Source: Rhodoferax sp.
Lineage (GTDB): Bacteria > Pseudomonadota > Gammaproteobacteria > Burkholderiales > Burkholderiaceae
Direction of reading: 5' to 3'
Assembly: GCA_028292075.1 (NCBI GenBank)
Contig: JAQGNA010000060.1
Coordinates: 1-5,670 of the forward strand
DNA length: 5,670 nucleotides
In this document: one piece after another, positions 1-5,670 of the stretch
How the letters are laid out: every line of letters begins with the position of its first letter
Position numbering within the stretch: the stretch's first letter is position 1
The notes under the pieces: model-generated
Databases searched by the model: none
Told to the model about the DNA's origin: nothing
What the model saw: only the letters and a program-made list of their open reading frames with translations
Made by a program: the position numbers and the translations under genes

Positions 1-1608
1 ACCAATCCGGTGGGCGACGCACCCAAGCTCATCGCTACGCTGCGCACGCTGTTCCCCGTGAAGCGCGGCGGCTTCGTCATCGGCCCGATGCTCGAGCTGG
101 GCTGGGGCACGCCGAGCCTTGTCACCGTGCGCATGGGGCTGCTGATCGCGCCGACCGAGGGCGCCATCGTGATCCTGGGCCAGGTGATCGTGCAACTGCC
201 GCCGCTGGTCGACGCGGGGCTGGCGCTGCTGCGCCTGCAGCTCGACTTCGTCGGCTCGGTGGTGGTGAACCCGCTGGCCATCAGCTTCGATGCCAAGCTG
301 CGTGATTCTCGTGTGGCGTTCATCGCGCTCACCGGGCAGTTCGCCTTCCGTGCGCAGTTCGGCAATCGGCCCAGCTTCCTGATCAGCGCGGGCGGCTTTC
401 ATCCGCGCTTCAAGGAGGTGCCGTCGGACATTCCCGCGCCGTTCGAGCGGGTGGGCGCGGCCTTCGACATCGGCATCGTCGGCGTGTCGTTCAAGGGCTA
501 CTTCGCCATCACCTCGGCCACCGTGCAGGCCGGCTCCGAGCTGCGCATGTGGGCCGACCTCGGCGTGGCCAGCATCGAAGGTGGCTGGGGCTTCGATGCC
601 ATCTGCTACCTCGAGCCGCGCTTCTACTTCGAGGTCGACCTGCGGGCCTACCTCGAGGTGCATGTGTTCGGCACCGACTTCGCGGCGATCCGCGTCGAAG
701 GCTCGCTGGCCGGGCCGGGGCGCTGGCGCATCGCCGGGCGCGGCGTGGTCGAGCTGCCGCTGGTGCCCGACGTGCACATCCACATCGACGAGGCCTGGGG
801 CACCGACCGCGACACGCCAGTGGTCACCGTGCCGCTGGCCGACAAGGTGGCGGCCGAGATCAACGCGCCCGCCAACTGGAGCGCGCAGCTGCCGCAGGGC
901 GGCGAGGCCTGCGTCACCGTGGCCGACGTCAAGGGCGCGACCGGCATGCTGGCGCATCCGCTGGGCACGCTGGTGTTCCAGCAGAAGCTGGTGCCGCTGG
1001 CGCTGCGCCTGGCCAAGGTGAGCGGCAGCCGCATCGCGGGCGCCAACGAGTACTTCGGGCCGAAGCTGGTGATGGCGGCCGGCGGCGACGATGCGGCACC
1101 CGCCGAGCAACAGGTGCAGACCCGGCAGGACTTCTTCGCCGCCGCGCAGTTCCTCGATCTCTCGGAAGCCGAGCGCCTGGCCAAGCCGTCGTTCGAGGCC
1201 TTCGACGCGGGCTATGCCCTGCGCGACAGCGACTTCGAATGCGGCATACCCGTGACCCAGCCCCTCGGCTTCGAGGAAGCCGACCTTGGCGCCGACGCGC
1301 CCGTGCCGCGCCGCAGCCGTTACCGGGCGCTGGTCGACTACGCGGAAAGCGCGCACGGGCCGCTGCTGCCCTTCGGTGCGGCGGGCCGTTCGGCGCTGCG
1401 CGACAAGCGGCTGGTGCAGCCGGCGTTGCAGGCGCCCATCGCGCTGAGTCCGCCGCCGTTGACTTTGGCCGACAAAGCCACGTTGGCGCCGGTGACTGGC
1501 GCACAGGTACAGCACAGCGTCTGGCAGGCGGGCCAGTCGGTGCAGGGCAACGCCGTGGCCGATTCGCCGTCGCGGGTGCTGGTGGTTGAACTGGCCGAGC
1601 TGGCCTGA
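1..1608 (+). CDS. DUF6603-type large protein, C-terminal part (5' end outside window)
   Basis: The reading frame is open to the left edge (the first codons read T-N-P before a GTG at 10), so this is the last 535 residues of a longer protein and the GTG is probably not the start. Visible residues 1-275 look like DUF6603, judged from memory of the family: KRGGFVIGPMLELGWGTP at 21-38, an L-D-F-V-G strand near 80, GGFHPRF at 131-137, and TSATVQAG near 171. Alternating hydrophobic residues and many glycines suggest a repeated beta-strand architecture. Residues about 280-535 form a second region, with HPLGTLVFQQKLVPL at 319-333 and DFFAAAQFLDLSEAERLAKP starting at 377, then a proline/alanine-rich tail ending ELAELA. 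No catalytic motif, transmembrane helix or metal site is apparent. DUF6603 has no function I know of. The gene stops 91 bp before the next gene on the same strand, which suggests co-transcription. The family call is fairly secure; any role is unknown. Confidence 0.8.
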   Translation, partial: TNPVGDAPKLIATLRTLFPVKRGGFVIGPMLELGWGTPSLVTVRMGLLIAPTEGAIVILGQVIVQLPPLVDAGLALLRLQLDFVGSVVVNPLAISFDAKLRDSRVAFIALTGQFAFRAQFGNRPSFLISAGGFHPRFKEVPSDIPAPFERVGAAFDIGIVGVSFKGYFAITSATVQAGSELRMWADLGVASIEGGWGFDAICYLEPRFYFEVDLRAYLEVHVFGTDFAAIRVEGSLAGPGRWRIAGRGVVELPLVPDVHIHIDEAWGTDRDTPVVTVPLADKVAAEINAPANWSAQLPQGGEACVTVADVKGATGMLAHPLGTLVFQQKLVPLALRLAKVSGSRIAGANEYFGPKLVMAAGGDDAAPAEQQVQTRQDFFAAAQFLDLSEAERLAKPSFEAFDAGYALRDSDFECGIPVTQPLGFEEADLGADAPVPRRSRYRALVDYAESAHGPLLPFGAAGRSALRDKRLVQPALQAPIALSPPPLTLADKATLAPVTGAQVQHSVWQAGQSVQGNAVADSPSRVLVVELAELA

Positions 1609-1646
1609 CGACGGCACCGCCACCGGCCGCGCCCATCCACTGACAC

Positions 1647-1662
1647 AGCAACGCAGCAACGC
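1647..1662 (+). repeat. Short tandem repeat in first intergenic gap
   Basis: AGCAACGC occurs twice head to tail (1647-1654 and 1655-1662) and is followed by a partial AAACGC. It lies in the 91-bp gap between the two large genes (1609-1699). The gap has no Rho-independent terminator and no recognisable promoter. The repeat may be a chance feature. Confidence 0.4.
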
Positions 1663-1683
1663 AAACGCGGCGCACAGAAAAAG

Positions 1684-1692
1684 AAAGGCGGG
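1684..1692 (+). promoter_or_regulatory. Probable ribosome binding site for the 1210-residue protein
   Basis: The purine-rich stretch AAAGGCGGG ends 7 nt before the ATG at 1700. It supports that start over the in-frame ATG at 1586. The 1586 start would overlap the upstream gene by 23 bp and add 38 residues of polar, low-complexity sequence that does not look like the rest of the protein. Confidence 0.6.
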
Positions 1693-1699
1693 CAGCCCC

Positions 1700-4600
1700 A
1701 TGGCGATCTCCTACCAGTTCCTTCCCTGGGCCCGCCGGGGCCTGGCCCGCGCGCACCGCACACCCGACGCCGGTGGTCCGCTGCCGGCGCGGGCACAGGT
1801 GAAAGTAGGCCTGACGCTGCAGGCGCGGCAGGACGGCAGCGGCGCGCCCGCCGTGTCGGGCGGCATCGACCTGAGCCTCTACGGCCCGGGCGACGTGATC
1901 GGCATCGACCCGCGCCTGGTGGTGCGCACCGACCCGCGGCCCACTGTCACCAACTTCGAGCCCAACTACCTGGCCGTGGTCGACTTCGACCCGCCCGACT
2001 TTCCCTGGATGATGACGCCGGCCCATGCCGACGCGGCCCAGCGCCTGCGGCCCTGGCTGGCGCTGGTGGTGCTGCGGCGCGAAACGGTGGCGCTGCCGCG
2101 ACTCTCGCCCGGGGCACCGCTGCCGGCGCTGTCGCTCACCGCGGCGCAGGTGGGCAGCGACTTGCCCGACCTGCGCGACGCGGCGCTCTGGGCCCATGCA
2201 CAGATGCTGACGACCCGGCCCGCCGCCGACGTGGCCGGCCTGGTGGGCGAACTACGGCAGGCGCCCGAGCGCAACATCTCGCGCCTGGTCTGCCCGCGCC
2301 GGCTGGCGCCGCGCACCGCCTACCTGGCCTGCGTGGTGCCGGCCTTCGAGGTGGGCCGGTTGCGCGGACTGGGGCAGCCGGTGGCCGCCGACGCGGTGCT
2401 CACCCCGGCGTGGCAGCACGACGCGCCCGGCGACCTGCAACTGCCGGTCTACTACCACTGGGAATTCGCAACCGGCCCGGTCGGCGACATCGAGACGCTG
2501 GCGCGCCGCATCCGCACGCCCGACAAGTACCGCGACGACACCGCGCTGCTGGCCCAGCTCGACCACATCGGCGAACTGCCGGTGGCGGTGGACGGCGACC
2601 ATCTGCTGTTCAACGGCGACCGGCCCGGGCAGACCATCTTCGAAGGTGCGCTGGTGTCGCTCGACTTCGCGCCGGCGCCGCCGGACGACGCCGTCACGCT
2701 GAAGCTCGAGGCCATGCTGAACAGCGGGCAGGATCTGGCCGCGGCCGGATCGCCCAAGCCGGCCAAGGTGCCCACCTTGTCGCCACCGCTCTATGGCGAG
2801 CATCCGGCGCGGCGCCACACGGTGCAGGGCGGCCAGGTCGCCAGCCGATGGCTCGACCAGTTGAACCTGCAGCCGCGCTACCGCCTTGCAGCGGGCTGGG
2901 GCGCCGAGGTGGTGCGGCAGAACCAGGAAGACTTCATGCAGGCGGCCTGGGAGCAGGTCGGCGAAGTGCTGGCGGCGGAGCGCGCGTTCTCGCTCAGCCG
3001 GCTGTCGCGCGACGTGCTGCGGGCCATCGAGCAGCGGCATCTGGCCAAGCTGCCCGACCACCGTTTGCTGGCCGTGCTGGCCCCGGCGCGTGCGCGGCTC
3101 AAGCTGCAGCCCGGCGAAAGCCTCTACGGCCGCATCGACGCCGCCACGCTGCCGGCCGAACTGTTCGACGGCGCGATGCGGCGCTTCGCCTCGCCCAACC
3201 GGCAGACGCTGCGCATGGCGCTGTGGCGTGGCCGCGAGGCCGGCCTGGCCAATGTGTCGGCCCAGATGCAGGCCCTGGTGGCGGTGTTCGCCAACGCCGC
3301 CAGCCAGGTGACGGCGGTGGATCCGAACCGCTTCGTGCCGGACGGCCTGATGGGCAGCCGTTCGATCGACGAGATTCCGCTGCCGGCCGACCTGAACAGC
3401 CAGGTCGACCTGTTCGGCTACACCGGCCTGGCGGGCAGCCTGAGCGGCAACCAGCTGGCCGGCATTCGCCAGCAGGGCGATGCGGCGCGCCGCTTGGCGG
3501 CGGTGGCCAAGCCCACGCCCGACAAGCTGGGCGACGTGTGGCACACCGGTATCCTCACCGAGACCCACACGCTGCGCATCGTCGAGCTGCAGCGGGTGGC
3601 TGGCCGGCACCTCGATGCGGTGGAGATCGACCAACTGGTGAAGCTGGCCAGCGGGCCCGGGGCCGAAGGCGTGCTGCTCAGCGTGACCGACGCCGGCGTG
3701 GTGAGCGCGCAGGCGCTGACGATCGATGGCCGGAACGGCAGCGTCCAGCTGGTGGGGCGGGCGTTCACGGCGCGCGGTCGCGGCGCACCCACCGCGACCG
3801 AAGCCGCCGAGGCGGCGGGCCCGCCCGTAACTGGGGCGGCCAGCAAGGCGGGGAGCAAGGGCTCCCTCGGCGCGGTGCCGGTGCGCGCGTTGCGCCAGTA
3901 CGGCAACGCCGCGGTGTTCGCCAGCCTGCCGGGCGGCGTGCTGGGCCAGAATGAGCAGACCGTGGCGATCAAGGTCACCTCGCCGGGGCGCTTCGACGCG
4001 GTGGTGGCGGCGCCGACGCTGCCCTTGCAGCCGGTTCAGCCGGTGCGGCCGATCGATCCGCTGCAGCCCGTCGATCCGCTGCAGCCCGGAGTGCTGGTCC
4101 AGCCGGTCCAGCCGGGCCTGCAGGTCCAGCCGATCCGGCCCACCATCACCCTGCCGCCGGCCGAGAAGAGCCGCGTGGTGATCGGCCGCTATGTCGAGGC
4201 CTTCAACGCCTACCAGGCGCAGGCGGTCGATCCGATGGCCACGCTCCAGGTCAGCATCGAGCCGCTGAATTTGGCCATGGCACCGGCCACCGCCCAGGCG
4301 CGTGGCCGCATCGACCCGACGCACACGGTGCCGGCGCGGCTCGCGTCCACGCTCGCCTTGGGCGGGCAGGGCATGGCCTGGGACGCGGCGAGCGGGTTGT
4401 CGCATCCCTTCCTGTCGACCCGGCTCGACACCGCTTTTCTCGCCGGCATCCGCTACGTGGTGCCGCGCCAGTGGGACCGTGTCATGGCGTTCCCGCACCT
4501 GGCGATGCCGCTGGCGCGCCGGCTCGAGGTTCTCGCGCCCGAGGCCTTCCTGCCGGGCGTGGGCGTGCTGCCCGACGACTTCATCATGGCCGTCAAGACC

Positions 4601-5332
4601 AATCCGCGCTTCGTCGAGGCGCTGATGGTGGGCGCCAACCACGAGATGGGGCGCGAGCTGCTGTGGCGCGGCTTTCCCACCGACCAGCGCGGCACGCCTT
4701 TCCAGCATTTCTGGCAGAGGCTCGACGGCAGGACCGACATCGATCTCATCCACACCTGGCAGCCGCAAAGCCCGCTTGGCGGCCAGCCCGGCAGCGCCGA
4801 GATGCTGGTGCTGCTGATCCGCGGCCAACTGCTCGAGCGCTTTCCCAACCTGGGCATCTACGCTTATCCGCGCCAGCCGAACGACGCACGCCCGGGTGCC
4901 GGCAGCCCCGCCAACGCGGAGGGCAAGCACGAGATGAACCCGGCCCTGGTCAAGCTGCCGGTGCTGCGCGGCCACCTGGGGAGCGACATCACCTATGTCG
5001 GCTTCGACCCGGCCATCACGCCCACCGAGGACGGCATGCGCGGCTGGTTCTTCGTGCTCGAGGAGCACATGACCGAGCCGCGCTTCGGCTTCGACGAGCC
5101 CGATGGCCCCGGCCAGAACAGCATGAGCTGGCTCGACGTCGACTGGACCGAGGCGGGCGTCGCGCCCGGCGCCTGCTTTACCGCAGCCAACCTGCGCGCC
5201 GCGCCACCGGCCGTGGGCCAGGCCGCGTGGACCAATCCGCATGCGGCCATGGCCGCCCAGGCGCTCATGCAGCGTCCGTTCCGCGGCTACTACGCCGGCA
5301 GCAAGCTCGTGCCGCCGAAGGGCCCGGCCTGA
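1700..5332 (+). CDS. Large multi-segment conserved protein of unknown function (1210 aa)
   Basis: The start at 1700 is chosen from the upstream ribosome site and because the conserved-looking protein begins there with an F-L-P-W motif (residues 7-10). I recognise the style of a widespread, unnamed family of large bacterial proteins, from memory only. Islands in order: GPGDVIGIDPR 62-72; FEPNYLAVVDFDPPDFPW 86-103; RLRPWLALVVL 115-125; RLVCPRRLAPRTAYLACVVP 195-214; LPVYYHWEFATG 248-259; a helical stretch around RLAAGWGAEVVRQNQEDFMQ 395-414. A Gly/Ala/Thr-rich stretch near 690-730 and a Pro/Gln/Val repeat linker at about 775-818 follow. The C-terminal module has TNPRFVEALMVGANHEMGRE 967-986, PTDQRGTP 993-1000, LVLLIRGQLLERFPNLGIYA 1036-1055, GWFFVLEEHMTEPRFGFDE 1115-1133 and SWLDVDW 1143-1149. 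There is no signal peptide or membrane helix and only three cysteines (198, 211, 1159). No enzyme motif is convincing. It may be a cytoplasmic or assembled structural protein. It is certainly coding; its function is unknown. Confidence 0.93.
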   Translation: MAISYQFLPWARRGLARAHRTPDAGGPLPARAQVKVGLTLQARQDGSGAPAVSGGIDLSLYGPGDVIGIDPRLVVRTDPRPTVTNFEPNYLAVVDFDPPDFPWMMTPAHADAAQRLRPWLALVVLRRETVALPRLSPGAPLPALSLTAAQVGSDLPDLRDAALWAHAQMLTTRPAADVAGLVGELRQAPERNISRLVCPRRLAPRTAYLACVVPAFEVGRLRGLGQPVAADAVLTPAWQHDAPGDLQLPVYYHWEFATGPVGDIETLARRIRTPDKYRDDTALLAQLDHIGELPVAVDGDHLLFNGDRPGQTIFEGALVSLDFAPAPPDDAVTLKLEAMLNSGQDLAAAGSPKPAKVPTLSPPLYGEHPARRHTVQGGQVASRWLDQLNLQPRYRLAAGWGAEVVRQNQEDFMQAAWEQVGEVLAAERAFSLSRLSRDVLRAIEQRHLAKLPDHRLLAVLAPARARLKLQPGESLYGRIDAATLPAELFDGAMRRFASPNRQTLRMALWRGREAGLANVSAQMQALVAVFANAASQVTAVDPNRFVPDGLMGSRSIDEIPLPADLNSQVDLFGYTGLAGSLSGNQLAGIRQQGDAARRLAAVAKPTPDKLGDVWHTGILTETHTLRIVELQRVAGRHLDAVEIDQLVKLASGPGAEGVLLSVTDAGVVSAQALTIDGRNGSVQLVGRAFTARGRGAPTATEAAEAAGPPVTGAASKAGSKGSLGAVPVRALRQYGNAAVFASLPGGVLGQNEQTVAIKVTSPGRFDAVVAAPTLPLQPVQPVRPIDPLQPVDPLQPGVLVQPVQPGLQVQPIRPTITLPPAEKSRVVIGRYVEAFNAYQAQAVDPMATLQVSIEPLNLAMAPATAQARGRIDPTHTVPARLASTLALGGQGMAWDAASGLSHPFLSTRLDTAFLAGIRYVVPRQWDRVMAFPHLAMPLARRLEVLAPEAFLPGVGVLPDDFIMAVKTNPRFVEALMVGANHEMGRELLWRGFPTDQRGTPFQHFWQRLDGRTDIDLIHTWQPQSPLGGQPGSAEMLVLLIRGQLLERFPNLGIYAYPRQPNDARPGAGSPANAEGKHEMNPALVKLPVLRGHLGSDITYVGFDPAITPTEDGMRGWFFVLEEHMTEPRFGFDEPDGPGQNSMSWLDVDWTEAGVAPGACFTAANLRAAPPAVGQAAWTNPHAAMAAQALMQRPFRGYYAGSKLVPPKGPA
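4053..4088 (+). repeat. Perfect 18-nt tandem duplication inside the Pro/Gln linker
   Basis: The 18-nt unit TCGATCCGCTGCAGCCCG is present twice without a mismatch (4053-4070 and 4071-4088). It encodes two hexapeptides, I-D-P-L-Q-P and V-D-P-L-Q-P. The surrounding linker (4022-4153) has further short Gln-Pro units, including three GTCCAGCCG 9-mers between 4098 and 4132. The unit is a multiple of three, so copy-number change would alter linker length without breaking the frame. Confidence 0.9.
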
Positions 5333-5340
5333 CGCCGCAA

Positions 5341-5400
5341 GGCCCGAAGTCACCCCGCTCAAAGTCACCCGGCCCGAAGTCACACATTCAAAGTCAACGT
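5341..5400 (+). repeat. Intergenic direct-repeat array with AAGTCA cores
   Basis: The stretch divides into two imperfect 30-bp units, 5341-5370 and 5371-5400, each opening with GGCCCGAAGTCAC. Each unit carries a second TCAAAGTCA half. The AAGTCA core therefore appears four times, starting at 5347, 5362, 5377 and 5391 (spacing 15, 15, 14). The array fills most of the 82-bp gap between the 1210-residue gene and the coiled-coil gene and ends just before the latter's ribosome site. It may be a set of protein-binding sites, a leader element, or a recent local duplication. The sequence does not distinguish these. Confidence 0.85.
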
Positions 5401-5402
5401 CC

Positions 5403-5407
5403 GAGGA
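5403..5407 (+). promoter_or_regulatory. Ribosome binding site of the coiled-coil gene
   Basis: GAGGA lies 7 nt before the ATG at 5415, which is close to ideal Shine-Dalgarno spacing. It fixes the start of the partial gene at the right edge. Confidence 0.75.
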
Positions 5408-5414
5408 CATCCCC

Positions 5415-5670
5415 ATGCCACGCCTCGATCTTCCCCTCGGTCCCCTCAACAGCCTGCGCCAGGACGCGGCCAGTCTGGGTGGCGAACAGGCCCAGCTGGA
5501 CGCCCAGGTGGCGCAGCAGGCCTCGCTGCTGACCGCGCTCCAACGCCAGGGGGCCGACGCTCCCCGGCGCAGCGAAGCGGAAGCCACGCTGGCCCAGCTG
5601 CGCCAGCGCCGCGCCGAACTGGCCCGCCGCCGCAGCGAGGTGGACCAGCGCCTGGACGCCGGCATCAACG
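5415..5670 (+). CDS. N-terminal part of a coiled-coil protein (3' end outside window)
   Basis: An ATG with a well-placed GAGGA opens a frame that stays open to the right edge, giving 85 residues. After a short N-terminus (MPRLDLPLGPLNSLRQ), residues about 12-46 and 52-82 are rich in Ala, Gln, Leu, Glu and Arg, with leucines at heptad-like spacing (for example AQLRQRRAELARRRSEVDQR near 60-79). This predicts two helices joined by a short Gly/Ala/Asp/Pro turn near 46-50, as in an antiparallel coiled-coil hairpin. There is no signal peptide. It lies 82 bp downstream of the 1210-residue gene on the same strand, so it probably belongs to the same transcription unit. I do not recognise the family. 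A scaffold or oligomerisation role is a guess based on the coiled coil alone. Confidence 0.75.
   Translation, partial: MPRLDLPLGPLNSLRQDAASLGGEQAQLDAQVAQQASLLTALQRQGADAPRRSEAEATLAQLRQRRAELARRRSEVDQRLDAGIN

Noticed and set aside
549..1589. Plus-strand open frames of 346 and 146 codons inside the DUF6603 gene.
   Set aside because: They are Arg/Gly/Ala-rich shadow frames without ribosome sites or recognisable motifs, and the main frame is clearly the coding one.
1586..1699. Upstream ATG at 1586 as the start of the 1210-aa protein.
   Set aside because: It overlaps the previous gene by 23 bp, and the extra 38 residues are polar and atypical. The ATG at 1700 has a better-placed ribosome site and opens with the F-L-P-W motif.
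4638..4661. N-H-E-M-G-R-E-L as a zinc metalloprotease HExxH site.
   Set aside because: The fifth position is Arg, not His (H981-E982-M-G-R985), so the zinc-binding pair is absent.
5326..5344. Inverted repeat GGCCT / AGGCC at the stop of the large gene as a terminator.
   Set aside because: The stem is only 5 bp and no T-run follows. In GC-rich DNA this is expected by chance.
5333..5414. Frameshifted extension of the large protein through the repeat array, reading P-K-S-P-R-S-K-S-P-G-P-K-S in the +2 frame.
   Set aside because: The frame is open because the 15-nt period is a multiple of three, but there is no slippery site near the stop, and a good ribosome site follows for the next gene.
2252..5668. 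A 1138-codon open frame on the minus strand across most of the large gene.
   Set aside because: Strong G/C third-position bias in the plus-strand gene removes stops from the antisense frame. The product is Arg/His/Gln/Gly-rich, has no recognisable motif, and spans two plus-strand genes plus their gap.

Overview
The window is one short stretch of a high-GC bacterial chromosome (roughly 70% GC by eye, with strong G/C preference at third codon positions). Codon style and Shine-Dalgarno-like sites would fit a betaproteobacterium of the Burkholderiales. That placement is an inference, since no taxonomic marker is present.

Layout: three genes lie in the same direction, separated by gaps of 91 and 82 bp. 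(1) 1-1608 is the 3' part of a large gene whose product carries a DUF6603-type region followed by a C-terminal extension of about 255 residues. (2) 1700-5332 is a complete gene for a 1210-residue, multi-segment, soluble-looking protein. It resembles a widespread but functionally unassigned family of large proteins. A proline/glutamine-rich repeat linker separates its body from a conserved-looking C-terminal module. (3) 5415-5670 is the 5' end of a gene whose product begins with a probable coiled coil and runs off the right edge.

The second gap is almost filled by a small direct-repeat array: four AAGTCA cores spaced 15, 15 and 14 nt. The first gap holds only a short 8-nt tandem repeat and a ribosome binding site. 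I see no tRNA, rRNA, insertion sequence, CRISPR array or convincing terminator.

How the genes work together: the common orientation and close spacing suggest one transcription unit. The two long products have no visible signal peptide, transmembrane segment or enzyme motif, and they look like structural or assembly proteins. Together with the coiled-coil protein they may form an undescribed multi-protein assembly, but nothing in the window identifies its function. The most interesting points are this pairing of a DUF6603 protein with the 1210-residue protein, the intergenic repeat array, and the repeat linker inside the large protein.
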